Assembly (NCBI RefSeq): GCF_044385915.1
Contig: NZ_JBISCC010000124.1
Span: 124,001 to 188,000 of the forward strand
Length of the DNA stretch: 64,000 nucleotides
Direction: 5' to 3'
DNA from: Thalassobellus citreus
GTDB taxonomy: Bacteria; Bacteroidota; Bacteroidia; Flavobacteriales; Flavobacteriaceae
The notes beneath the pieces are model-generated. The model saw only the letters and a list, made by a program, of their open reading frames with translations. It had not been told where the DNA came from and ran no database searches. Shown piece by piece: positions 1 to 7,681 of the stretch (positions are counted from its first letter, which is position 1; every line of letters begins with the position of its first letter). Made by a program: the position numbers and the translations under genes.

Positions 1-1246
1 AATCTAATTTTGCTTTTAAATGTATAAATTGATCTTGATAATAAGGCGCATCATCTTTATTGTGAAAAAAAAGAGTAGGAGCTGTAGCAGATGATTCAAC
101 TAAATAAGAAGCTCCCATAGTGTTCCATAGTTCAAAATTATCTTCTAGATTACCCCAAGCCCATTCGCATCGAGTTTCTAAGTTAGAATCGCCATCATCT
201 GAAGCATTGTAAATTTTGGTATAATCAAAAACACCAGGGCCTAAAGCAGCTGCTTGTATGGCATCAGAAATACCTATATTAAAACCTGTATTTTCAAATT
301 CAGAAACAGATTTGTCACCAATAGCTAAAGATCCAGCAGTAGAGCCTCTAGAAAATCCGTAAACACCAATGTTTCCAGATACCCCTAATTCATCACTCAT
401 TTTACGTAAAGTACGAATGGCAGACTTTACTTTTTGAGCGGCATCAGGATTTGTTTGATATGATTTATAGGTGTCGTTTTTACCATTTACAGGTTTGCCA
501 CTTCCCCAAGGACAATATTTTGGATGATCGGCAATAGCCCAAGCCATTCCATGTGCAGGTAAACCTTCTAAAAAAGAATCGTTAAAACCAGCAAAAGTAT
601 AAGGTAAAAACAGTCTTAAATCTTTATGAGCATCAGTAAGTTTTTCTTTGTCACTATCATAGGTGGCGTAACTGTTGCTGTATGAAAAAGATAAAATAGT
701 AGGGGGTTTTACTTTCGGGTTTGCAGGATAGATAATATCCATACGTAATTCATCGCCTTCTACATATTCTTTAGGTGTGTTATAAACTTTAGGATTGTCT
801 ATAAAATAAGGTACATCTCGAGAAATTCTATAGCCTTCAAATAATATATAAGATTTGTTAAGCGAACAGTTAGTGAAGTTGCAGAATAATTTATTTGAAA
901 TGGCCTTGTTAATTGCAATAATGTCTTTGTTTATGTTTGTTGCTGAAGCTTTTTTATCGTGATTATAATCTAGTTCTATAACCCGATATCCTTGAGATAA
1001 TAACCAAGCGACATCTTCTCTATTTGTATTCTGACCTATTTTCTCAAATCCTAAATTTTTAAGATATACAATGGTTATATTATTGCCTGTAAAATCTTTT
1101 TTTGGTGATTTAGATTCTGTTGCAGTATAATTAATATTATTTTCAGTTGTTATACTCAACCATTTACCTGTACTAGCACATGAATTAAGTGATAAAAATA
1201 GAAGTATATAGCCAAGGCAAACTATTTGAAATCTTGAAGTTGTCAT
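1..1246 (-). CDS. alpha/beta-hydrolase fold lipoprotein (3' end beyond window)
   Basis: Reading leftwards from the ATG at 1246 there is an open frame of 415 codons that runs off the window without a stop, so the C-terminus is missing. The N-terminus MTTSRFQIV... is a lipoprotein signal ending in LSLNSC. Around positions 340-360 the frame encodes YGFSRGST, a GxSxG nucleophile elbow typical of serine hydrolases of the alpha/beta-hydrolase fold; a region with DDAPYYQ near the edge could supply the acid. Family knowledge suggests an esterase or peptidase-like enzyme anchored to a membrane; the substrate cannot be told. It starts 29 nt after the end of the folA fusion gene on the same strand and could be cotranscribed. 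Confidence 0.75.
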   Translation of the reverse strand, partial: MTTSRFQIVCLGYILLFLSLNSCASTGKWLSITTENNINYTATESKSPKKDFTGNNITIVYLKNLGFEKIGQNTNREDVAWLLSQGYRVIELDYNHDKKASATNINKDIIAINKAISNKLFCNFTNCSLNKSYILFEGYRISRDVPYFIDNPKVYNTPKEYVEGDELRMDIIYPANPKVKPPTILSFSYSNSYATYDSDKEKLTDAHKDLRLFLPYTFAGFNDSFLEGLPAHGMAWAIADHPKYCPWGSGKPVNGKNDTYKSYQTNPDAAQKVKSAIRTLRKMSDELGVSGNIGVYGFSRGSTAGSLAIGDKSVSEFENTGFNIGISDAIQAAALGPGVFDYTKIYNASDDGDSNLETRCEWAWGNLEDNFELWNTMGASYLVESSATAPTLFFHNKDDAPYYQDQFIHLKAKLD

Positions 1247-1275
1247 TTATAAAATTTAGTAAAAAGATAAAGAAA

Positions 1276-2187
1276 CTATTTTCTTTCGTAAGTTAAAAAC
1301 GAAAACTCATAGTCATGTTTTTCATCTTTTTTATGAAATTTGTTGGCTGTTTCTTTCCAAATAGTAGTATCTATTTTTGGAAAAAATGTATCAGCTTCAA
1401 AGTTTTCATGTACTCTTGTTAATTCTATTTTAGTAGCAATATGCATAGCTTGTTTGTAAATTTCTCCACCACCTATAATAAAAGGTTGCAATTCGTTTTT
1501 TGTTACATCAATTGCGGCTTCTAAACTGTTAACAACAATAACGCCTTCTGGCACTTTGTAGTCTGTTTGTCTAGTAATAACTACGTGAGTTCTATTTGGT
1601 AGTGGTTTAGGAAAACTTTCAAAAGTTTTACGCCCCATAATAATATGATGACCGTTTGTTAAGGCTTTAAAACGTTTTAAATCATCACTTAAATGCCAAA
1701 TTAGTTTATTTCCTTTTCCAATGGCATCATTTTCTGCAGCAGCTACAATAATAGTAAGTTCAGAAGTGTTTTTTGGATTAAGCGATTCGTTATAAATTTC
1801 ACTTTGTGCAATATGTGGTACTTCTTTTTTTAGTTCTGTTTTAAGCTTTTCTATTTTAACTTGTTGTTGCGCAACTAATTTATCTAGTTGTTTTTGTTCC
1901 CAGGCTTTTCCCATGAATTTATGAGTAATAAAAACATTAAAAACATGATAGATAAATAAGAATAACCAAATAAGAATAGCATATAAAAACCACTCTTTAC
2001 CAAGAATTTTAAAATCCTCACCAATACCTAAGACGGTATTAGCTAATATTAAAAAAACTGCACCAATTAAGAATATTACAAAGTGAATGTATAAATTCTT
2101 TTTTTGTTTGATGCGTTTTTGAGCATTTTGAATAAGCTCTAATTGCTCTTTATCTATTTGTGGTGTGTCTTTCTTTTTTCCGAACAT
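1276..2187 (-). CDS. folA: dihydrofolate reductase fused to N-terminal 2TM membrane domain
   Basis: 303 aa in one uninterrupted frame. Residues about 1-125 form a 2TM domain: basic segment, helix 32-54, helix 66-87, then a charged, probably coiled-coil linker (95-125). Residues 144-303 are a complete dihydrofolate reductase: start LTIIVAAAENDAIGKGN, acidic active-site residue in WHLSDDLKRFK, NADPH-binding IMGRKTFESF and IIGGGEIYKQA. DHFR reduces dihydrofolate to tetrahydrofolate with NADPH, regenerating the folate consumed by thymidylate synthase, whose gene is about 1.2 kb away on the same strand. The 2TM part would tether the enzyme to the inner face of the cytoplasmic membrane. Free DHFR is about 160 aa, so this is a true fusion; no in-frame stop separates the parts. 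Confidence 0.93.
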   Translation of the reverse strand: MFGKKKDTPQIDKEQLELIQNAQKRIKQKKNLYIHFVIFLIGAVFLILANTVLGIGEDFKILGKEWFLYAILIWLFLFIYHVFNVFITHKFMGKAWEQKQLDKLVAQQQVKIEKLKTELKKEVPHIAQSEIYNESLNPKNTSELTIIVAAAENDAIGKGNKLIWHLSDDLKRFKALTNGHHIIMGRKTFESFPKPLPNRTHVVITRQTDYKVPEGVIVVNSLEAAIDVTKNELQPFIIGGGEIYKQAMHIATKIELTRVHENFEADTFFPKIDTTIWKETANKFHKKDEKHDYEFSFLTYERK

Positions 2188-2270
2188 AATACTAAAATAA
2201 TGAATGTAAAGTTAAAGCTTTTTAACGACATGATTATGATAAAAATATTGCTTCAAATATATTGAAATAG

Positions 2271-2284
2271 CGAAAACGTTTTCG
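2271..2284. promoter_or_regulatory. 14-bp perfect palindrome CGAAAACGTTTTCG, LacI-type operator candidate
   Basis: CGAAAACGTTTTCG is perfectly self-complementary with the central CG step and A/T flanks typical of LacI/GalR-family operators. It lies 84 nt upstream of the folA fusion start and 207 nt upstream of the CBM48 gene start. Function is inferred from shape only; no LacI gene is in the window. Confidence 0.4.
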
Positions 2285-2451
2285 TTTAAAAAGCCTTGAA
2301 AATCAGTGAAAAAGAAGGTTTTAATGCTAAGAATAATACAAAATACTTCTTGATTTTTTTAAATACATCAAATTAACACAAGACAATATTAATAAATTGA
2401 TAATTCTTTATGCTTAAGACTTTAAAATGAACTTCCTCGGGAATTGTTTTA

Positions 2452-2459
2452 TAAATTTG
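2452..2459 (+). promoter_or_regulatory. Bacteroidota -7 element TAAATTTG
   Basis: TAAATTTG matches the TAnnTTTG -7 consensus of the Bacteroidota primary sigma factor and lies 32 nt before the ATG at 2491. No good -33 TTTG is seen at the expected spacing. Confidence 0.5.
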
Positions 2460-2490
2460 TAATATAAACAACACACAAAATATTTGAATT

Positions 2491-2790
2491 ATGGCTATTA
2501 AAAAACAATACTTAAAAAGCAAACCAGTTTGTAAAGTTACTTTTTCTATTCTTGCTGAAGATGCAAAAAAAGTTTCTGTAGTTGGAAATTTTAATGAATG
2601 GAATGCTAAGTCTGCTCCATTAAAAAAATTAAAAAACGGAACTTTTAAAGGAACAATAGATTTAGAAACAGAGAAATCTTATGAGTTTAAATATTTAATA
2701 GATGAAACTGTTTATGCTAATGATGAAGCTGCAGATGCTTACGCGTGGAGTGATTTTGCTTCAGCAGATAATAGTGTAGTAAATGTTTAG
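2491..2790 (+). CDS. isoamylase early-set (CBM48-like) small protein
   Basis: 99 aa cytoplasmic protein consisting of a single immunoglobulin-like early-set domain. The hallmark is KVSVVGNFNEWN near residues 27-38, followed by FKGTIDLE and YEFKYLIDE, the pattern seen in CBM48 glycogen-binding modules and AMPK-beta-like domains. Stand-alone copies of this size are common in Bacteroidota; they are presumed to bind alpha-glucan, but no function is shown. It is monocistronic, with a -7 box upstream and a terminator directly after it. No signal peptide. Confidence 0.85.
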   Translation: MAIKKQYLKSKPVCKVTFSILAEDAKKVSVVGNFNEWNAKSAPLKKLKNGTFKGTIDLETEKSYEFKYLIDETVYANDEAADAYAWSDFASADNSVVNV

Positions 2791-2811
2791 TTAAATCCTA
2801 ATAAATTAAAC

Positions 2812-2843
2812 AAAAAAGGGCTTTCTTATTGAGAGTCCTTTTT
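2812..2843. terminator. bidirectional terminator hairpin
   Basis: AAAAAGGGCTTTC pairs with GAGAGTCCTTTTT across a 6-nt loop (two G-T type mismatches), with A- and T-tracts on either side. It separates the convergent CBM48 and TonB-C genes and could serve both. Confidence 0.75.
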
Positions 2844-2847
2844 AATT

Positions 2848-3330
2848 CTACTTCTTCTTCTTCTTTCTTTTTAATTTTTTTGAGCTATTATCAACCATAA
2901 AATTAATTGGTATAGAGTAAGGTACTGTTACAGGTTTGCCTCTTTGTATTCCAGGTCTTTCCATGTCTGGAATTAATTTTATAACACGAATAGCTTCTTT
3001 TTCAAGTTCATAATGTGGTGCACTTGACCTAATTCCTGTAACTTTTCCATATTTGTCAATTTTAAAAATCACATTAATTTTTACTAATCCATCAGGTAAA
3101 CCAATCTTATTTGCTATTTTGATATTGAAGTTTTTTGAGATAAGGTTTGAAATTTTATAACTCATGCATTTTTTTAATTCTGCATTAGAAAGCGTTTTGT
3201 CACAACCTTTATAAACAGGAACATTTTCAATTACCTCATAAACAGTCTCTGGGTTTTCTTTTGTTTCATTTTCTTGTGCTATAATAGAAGTGCTAATGAA
3301 AATTAATAGTAATGTGTATATGTTTTTCAT
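2848..3330 (-). CDS. TonB C-terminal domain periplasmic protein
   Basis: 160 aa from the ATG at 3330, chosen because the peptide MKNIYTLLLIFISTSIIAQ is a good Sec signal and starts 7 nt after the thyA stop; an upstream ATG at 3354 would overlap thyA. Mature residues about 40-150 form a TonB C-terminal-like domain (GLVKINVIFKIDKYGKVTGI, then AIRVIKLIPDMERPG and VPYSIPINFMV). Unlike a true TonB it has no N-terminal cytoplasmic anchor or proline-rich linker; it is the secreted TonB-C type abundant in Flavobacteria. The tail is a run of lysines. Probably cotranscribed with thyA; the partner is unknown. Confidence 0.8.
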   Translation of the reverse strand: MKNIYTLLLIFISTSIIAQENETKENPETVYEVIENVPVYKGCDKTLSNAELKKCMSYKISNLISKNFNIKIANKIGLPDGLVKINVIFKIDKYGKVTGIRSSAPHYELEKEAIRVIKLIPDMERPGIQRGKPVTVPYSIPINFMVDNSSKKLKRKKKKK

Positions 3331-3337
3331 TTTATTT

Positions 3338-4162
3338 TTATACTGCAACAGCACCTTTAATGTGTGGATGCGGATTATAATCTTCTAGTGTAAAATCGTC
3401 GAAAGTAAAATCAAAAATATCTTTTACTTCAGGATTTATTTTCATTTTTGGTAAGGGGCGTATATCTCTAGATAATTGTAATTCCAATTGTTCAAAATGA
3501 TTGCTATATATATGAGCATCGCCAAAGGTGTGGATAAATTCTCCAGCTTCATAACCACAAACTTGAGCCATCATCATGGTGAATAAGGCATATGATGCAA
3601 TATTAAAAGGTACACCTAAAAAGATGTCGGCACTTCGTTGATAAAGTTGACATGATAATTTCCCGTTGGCAACATAAAATTGAAAAAAGGCATGACAAGG
3701 AGGAAGCGCAGCTTTTCCATTCGCTACATTTTCATCAAATGATTTTGAAGTGTCGGGAAGCACTGAAGGATTCCATGCAGATACTAACATTCTACGACTA
3801 TTCGGGTTGTTTTTTAAAGTATCAATAACCTCTTTTATTTGGTCTACTTCATCACTATTCCAATTACGCCATTGGTGACCGTAAACAGGACCAAGGTCTC
3901 CCTTTTTATCGGCCCAATCATTCCAGATGCGTACACCATTTTCAGTAAGGTATTTAATATTAGTATCGCCTTTTAAAAACCAAAGCAGTTCGTAAATAAT
4001 AGATTTTAAGTGTAATTTTTTTGTAGTTACCATAGGGAAACCTTCACTTAAATCAAATCGCATTTGATAACCAAAAACGCTTTTAGTTCCCGTTCCTGTT
4101 CTATCTCCTTTTTCGTTTCCGTTCTCTATAACGTGTTTTACTAAGTCGTGATATTGCTGCAT
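3338..4162 (-). CDS. thyA: thymidylate synthase
   Basis: 274 aa, usual length for ThyA. It methylates dUMP to dTMP using 5,10-methylene-tetrahydrofolate and releases dihydrofolate. Visible signatures: RTGTGTKSVFGYQMRFDL at the N-terminus, RRMLVSAWNP near 123, catalytic cysteine in LPPCHAFFQFYV (Cys156), QRSADIFLGVPFNIASYA with the dUMP-binding Arg, and the C-terminal KGAVAV. The DHFR needed to recycle its product is encoded nearby. The 5' leader carries a GC-rich hairpin 6 nt upstream of the start codon (4168-4185), which could influence translation. Confidence 0.97.
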   Translation of the reverse strand: MQQYHDLVKHVIENGNEKGDRTGTGTKSVFGYQMRFDLSEGFPMVTTKKLHLKSIIYELLWFLKGDTNIKYLTENGVRIWNDWADKKGDLGPVYGHQWRNWNSDEVDQIKEVIDTLKNNPNSRRMLVSAWNPSVLPDTSKSFDENVANGKAALPPCHAFFQFYVANGKLSCQLYQRSADIFLGVPFNIASYALFTMMMAQVCGYEAGEFIHTFGDAHIYSNHFEQLELQLSRDIRPLPKMKINPEVKDIFDFTFDDFTLEDYNPHPHIKGAVAV

Positions 4163-4167
4163 ACTAT

Positions 4168-4185
4168 TTCCTGCGGAGGCAGGAA
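4168..4185. repeat. short GC-rich palindromic repeat
   Basis: TTCCTGC-GGAG-GCAGGAA, a perfect 7-bp stem hairpin in otherwise very AT-rich DNA, directly upstream of thyA. It belongs to a family of similar hairpins in this window (6542, 7650, 53659, 60373, 60426). Confidence 0.65.
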
Positions 4186-4331
4186 TCTTATTAAATTAAA
4201 CTGAAATTTTATTGAAGTTAAAAATAAAAAAAAAGCATCAAGTTTTCGAGTTTGATATTTCAATATATAATAAAGTTATTAACTATATTATTTATTGAAA
4301 ATATAATTTTTTCATATAAGCAGATTAGATG

Positions 4332-5858
4332 TTATCCAATAATCATTCCTGCTATTGTTGCAGAAATAAGTGAAGCAATAGTACCTCCAATTAAAGCTTT
4401 CATGCCAAATTTAGATAAGGTTTTTCGTTGCCCAGGAGCTAAGGAACCAATACCTCCAATTTGAATACCAATAGAAGCAAAATTCGCAAAGCCACATAGC
4501 ATATAAGTTGCCATGATTATTGATTTTTCATAGGTTAAATGGATTGAGTTTCCTGCGTTTTTTAAATCGGCTAATTGAATATACCCAATAAACTCACTGG
4601 CTGCTAATTTAATCCCTAAAAGTTGTCCCATAAGCGCCATGTCTTCACTTGCAACTCCAATAAGCCACATTAGAGGCGCAAAGGCATATCCTAAAATAAG
4701 TTCTAGAGATAGGCTTTCATAAGATGTATTGCTTGCAACCCAATCATTAATAGAAGTAATATCTCCAACCCAACCTAGAATGCCATTAAACATGGCAATA
4801 AAAGCTACAAACACTAAAAGCATAGCGCCAACATTTACAGCAAGTTTAAGTCCTTCGGTAGTACCATTGGCAATAGCATCTAAAAAGTTAGAACCAATTT
4901 TATCTTGAGATACAGAAACATCTGTGTTTACATCTTCGGTTTGTGGGAACAATATTTTTGAAATAACAATGGCTCCAGGAGCTGCCATAACAGAAGCTGC
5001 TAAAAGGTGTTTTGCATAAAACAATCTAAGTACTGGGTCATCACCTCCTAAAAAACCAATATATGCTGCTAGTACTGCACCAGCAACGGTTGCCATACCA
5101 CCAATCATGACTAAAAGCATTTCAGACTTATTCATTTTTTCTAAATAAGCCTTAATTAAAAGAGGTGCTTCAGTTTGTCCTAAAAAAATATTTCCAGCAA
5201 CACTTAAACTTTCTGCTCCTGATATTTTTAAAGCTTTAGAAAGTAACCAAGCCATTGCTTTTACAACCTTTTGAATAATACCTAAGTAGAATAATACAGA
5301 GGTTAAGGCTGAAAAGAATATAATAGTTGGTAATACTTGAAAGGCAAAAATGAATCCGAAAGTATCCATATCTACTACTAAGCCTTCAAATAAAAATTTA
5401 CTTCCAGCTCTAGTAAATTCTAATACTTGTACAAATAATCCTCCTATAAATTCAAAGATGGTTTTTACAAATTCAACTTTTAAAACACCTATGGCAATTA
5501 ATAATTGAAAAGCCAGACCAATACCAACAATTTTCCAATTAATAGCTTTTCTATTACTAGAAAAAAGAAAGGCTACAAAAATAAGAGATAGCATGCCTAA
5601 AATACCACGCCATAAACTGTTAATGCTAAAGCCTTGGCTAGGAATTATAGAAGCGGTATTTGTTTTTATATCAACTGATTCATTGGTGTTTTGAATAGTT
5701 AATTCTGTGTTATTATGAATTGAATCTGTTACTGCAGTTTGAATTGTTGAAACATTTTCTACAGAATCTATCTGGACTGTTTTATCTAAATCTTGCGCTA
5801 TGATTGTTGAAGTTGAAACTAAAAATATAACAGCAAAAAATAAAAACAGTTTTTTCAT
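4332..5858 (-). CDS. NupC-family concentrative nucleoside transporter with signal peptide
   Basis: 508 aa. Residues from about 82 onward are a CNT-family transporter: an Nt gate region (WKIVGIGLAFQLLIAIGVL), core segments with SLSVAGNIFLGQTEAPLLI, SVMAAPGAIVISKI, and a C-terminal CGFANFASIGIQIGG motif, all conserved in Na+/H+-nucleoside symporters. The family imports nucleosides for salvage, fitting the nearby nucleotide genes. Odd feature: residues 1-21 look like a cleavable Sec signal (MKKLFLFFAVIFLVSTSTIIA) followed by about 60 polar residues before the first transport helix, giving an extracytoplasmic N-terminal extension absent from E. coli NupC (about 400 aa). Confidence 0.92.
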   Translation of the reverse strand: MKKLFLFFAVIFLVSTSTIIAQDLDKTVQIDSVENVSTIQTAVTDSIHNNTELTIQNTNESVDIKTNTASIIPSQGFSINSLWRGILGMLSLIFVAFLFSSNRKAINWKIVGIGLAFQLLIAIGVLKVEFVKTIFEFIGGLFVQVLEFTRAGSKFLFEGLVVDMDTFGFIFAFQVLPTIIFFSALTSVLFYLGIIQKVVKAMAWLLSKALKISGAESLSVAGNIFLGQTEAPLLIKAYLEKMNKSEMLLVMIGGMATVAGAVLAAYIGFLGGDDPVLRLFYAKHLLAASVMAAPGAIVISKILFPQTEDVNTDVSVSQDKIGSNFLDAIANGTTEGLKLAVNVGAMLLVFVAFIAMFNGILGWVGDITSINDWVASNTSYESLSLELILGYAFAPLMWLIGVASEDMALMGQLLGIKLAASEFIGYIQLADLKNAGNSIHLTYEKSIIMATYMLCGFANFASIGIQIGGIGSLAPGQRKTLSKFGMKALIGGTIASLISATIAGMIIG

Positions 5859-5871
5859 AATTTAAATAAGG

Positions 5872-6495
5872 TTATCCTCGTTTGGAGATTTCATCACGAA
5901 TATTTGCTGCCTTTTCATAATCTTCATTAGCAACGGCTTCGTTTAATAGGTTGTGGAGTTCTTCTAAGGTTTTTCCTTTGAAGTTTTCGCTTGGTTCATT
6001 TGGTTCTAATTCGTTTGCAACCAACTCATCCATTAAAATACTATCTTGATTTTCGGTATCTTCATCTTCCTTTTCAGGATTCACTTTTAAGTAAATACCA
6101 GCTTTATCAAGTATGTTTTTATAAGTAAAAATAGGTGCTTGAAAGCGAAGTGCTAAAGCAATAGCATCACTGGTTCTTGCATCAATTATTTCTTCAATTT
6201 TATCGCGTTCGCAAATTAAACTAGAATAAAAAACACCATCAACCAATTTGTGAATAATAACTTGTTTTACAACAATATCAAATCGATCTGCAAAATTTTT
6301 AAATAAGTCGTGAGTTAAAGGTCTTGGTGGACTAATTTCTTTTTCTAAAGCTATAGCTATAGATTGTGCCTCAAAAGCACCAATAACTATTGGTAGTTTA
6401 CGATCACCATCTTCTTCATTTAAAATCAAGGCGTATGCGCCATTTTGAGTTTGGCTATACGATATGCCTTTTATGTTTAATTTTACTAAGCTCAT
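5872..6495 (-). CDS. bifunctional nuclease (DUF151) with C-terminal UVR motif
   Basis: 207 aa. Residues 1-130 are the BFN/DUF151 domain (GAYALILNEEDGDRKLPIVI, GAFEAQSIAIALE, ARTSDAIALALRFQAPIF), linked in plants and bacteria to RNase/DNase activity. Residues 175-206 are a UVR motif (LEELHNLLNEAVANEDYEKA ... RDEISKRG), the short helical hairpin of UvrB/UvrC used for protein contacts. The acidic stretch 135-165 is a linker. The gene ends 14 nt before the nucleoside transporter and is likely in one unit with it and thyA. The actual biological substrate in Bacteroidota is not known. Confidence 0.88.
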   Translation of the reverse strand: MSLVKLNIKGISYSQTQNGAYALILNEEDGDRKLPIVIGAFEAQSIAIALEKEISPPRPLTHDLFKNFADRFDIVVKQVIIHKLVDGVFYSSLICERDKIEEIIDARTSDAIALALRFQAPIFTYKNILDKAGIYLKVNPEKEDEDTENQDSILMDELVANELEPNEPSENFKGKTLEELHNLLNEAVANEDYEKAANIRDEISKRG

Positions 6496-6541
6496 AATTT
6501 ATGAAAACGCAAAGAACTGTTTAAATTAGGACTTTACCAAA

Positions 6542-6554
6542 CTGCCTTAGGCAG
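6542..6554. repeat. short GC-rich palindromic repeat
   Basis: CTGCC-TTA-GGCAG, a perfect 5-bp stem in the gap between the bifunctional nuclease and etfA. Its CTTAGGC core also occurs in the hairpin at 60426. Confidence 0.5.
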
Positions 6555-6619
6555 ATTTATGAATAAAAATGCTAATTTAAGCAGTTCAATACTAAACCAA
6601 CTAATTTATGAAAAATAAT

Positions 6620-7579
6620 TTATTGTTGAGCTTTAAATACTTTTAATTTTTCGATGAGTTGCGGTACAACTTTAAAAGCATCACCAACAACACCGTAGTC
6701 TGCAGCTTTAAAGAAAGGCGCTTCGGCATCTGTATTTATAACCACTTTTACTTTTGATGCGTTTATACCAGCTAAATGCTGAATGGCTCCAGAAATTCCA
6801 ATGGCAATGTATAAATTAGAGGCTACAGGTTTTCCTGTTTGCCCTACGTGTTCGCTATGCGGTCTCCAACCTAAATCTGATACGGGTTTAGAGCATGCTG
6901 TTGCAGCACCTAAAGTATCGGCTAATTCTTCAATCATACCCCAGTTTTCAGGACCTTTTAATCCGCGACCTCCAGAAACTACAATATCAGCATCTGCAAT
7001 AGTTACTTTGTCGGTTGCTCTGTCTACAGATTCAACACTAACTCCTAAATTTGAAATAGAAGGCGAAAAGTCTTCCGCGGAAGCGCTACCAGTATTTTCA
7101 ACTAACCCGAATGAATTATTTGAAACACCTACTATTTTAACATCGGTATTTATTTGTAAAGTTTCAAAAGCTTTATTAGTGAAAGCTGTACGTTTAACTG
7201 TAAAAGGAGAAACGCTTGTTGGTGCTTCAATAACATTTGAGGCATAACCCGCATTTAATCCAACCGCTAAAAGAGGTGCTAAGTATTTGCTGTTTGCACT
7301 AGAACTTACAACGACCACTTTTGTGTCTTCTTTTTCGGCAGCTTGTTTAATAGCTTCGGCGTAACCGCTAGCATTAAATGTTTCTAATGCTGTGTTTTTT
7401 ATGTTTAAAATTTTATCAACTCCGTAGTTTCCTAATGCTGAAGCGTCATCAACATTAATAGCAACTGCCGTAACTGTTGTTCCTAATTGATTAGCAACTG
7501 CTTTAGCATAAGATGCTACTTCTAAAGCTGTTTTTTTTAATGCTCCTTGTTCTGATTCTGTATATACTAAAACTGACAT
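6620..7579 (-). CDS. etfA: electron transfer flavoprotein subunit alpha
   Basis: 319 aa, normal for EtfA. The N-terminal half is the ETF alpha/beta fold (MSVLVYTESEQGALKKTALE). The C-terminal FAD-binding domain is clear: VVSGGRGLKGPENWG, CSKPVSDLGWRPHSEHVGQTG and LYIAIGISGAIQHLAG. With EtfB it accepts electrons from acyl-CoA dehydrogenases and passes them to ETF-quinone oxidoreductase. It lies downstream of etfB, separated by about 100 bp that holds two hairpin repeats, an unusually long gap for a stoichiometric pair. Confidence 0.97.
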   Translation of the reverse strand: MSVLVYTESEQGALKKTALEVASYAKAVANQLGTTVTAVAINVDDASALGNYGVDKILNIKNTALETFNASGYAEAIKQAAEKEDTKVVVVSSSANSKYLAPLLAVGLNAGYASNVIEAPTSVSPFTVKRTAFTNKAFETLQINTDVKIVGVSNNSFGLVENTGSASAEDFSPSISNLGVSVESVDRATDKVTIADADIVVSGGRGLKGPENWGMIEELADTLGAATACSKPVSDLGWRPHSEHVGQTGKPVASNLYIAIGISGAIQHLAGINASKVKVVINTDAEAPFFKAADYGVVGDAFKVVPQLIEKLKVFKAQQ

Positions 7580-7597
7580 GCTTTATTTTTGTTTTTC

Positions 7598-7619
7598 ATC
7601 CTGAACTTGCATTCAGGAT
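7598..7619. repeat. palindromic repeat in etfB-etfA gap
   Basis: ATCCTGAA ... TTCAGGAT, perfect 8-bp stem with a 6-nt loop. First of two hairpins between etfB and etfA. Confidence 0.6.
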
Positions 7620-7649
7620 CTAATTTATCTTTCTGTTAATTTTAAAAAG

Positions 7650-7670
7650 ATTCCGAAACGAGTTCGGAAT
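7650..7670. repeat. palindromic repeat in etfB-etfA gap
   Basis: ATTCCGAA ... TTCGGAAT, perfect 8-bp stem with a 5-nt loop, 30 bp from the previous hairpin and 12 bp after the etfB stop. Confidence 0.6.
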
Positions 7671-7681
7671 GATTTAGCAAC

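Larger units (their letters stand above)
2188..2490. other. 303-bp intergenic region with palindrome and promoter
   Basis: Divergent gap between the folA fusion (leftward) and the CBM48 gene (rightward). It contains a 14-bp palindrome at 2271-2284 and a -7 element at 2452-2459, listed separately. The rest is AT-rich with no open frame worth calling. Confidence 0.7.

Noticed and set aside
4252..4464. Plus-strand ORF of 70 codons overlapping the 3' end of the nucleoside transporter
   Set aside because: Antisense to a well conserved gene, no promoter and no protein-like features.
6783..7247. Plus-strand ORF of 154 codons within etfA
   Set aside because: Exact antisense shadow of the conserved EtfA coding sequence; Pro/Ser/Thr-rich composition is typical of such shadows.
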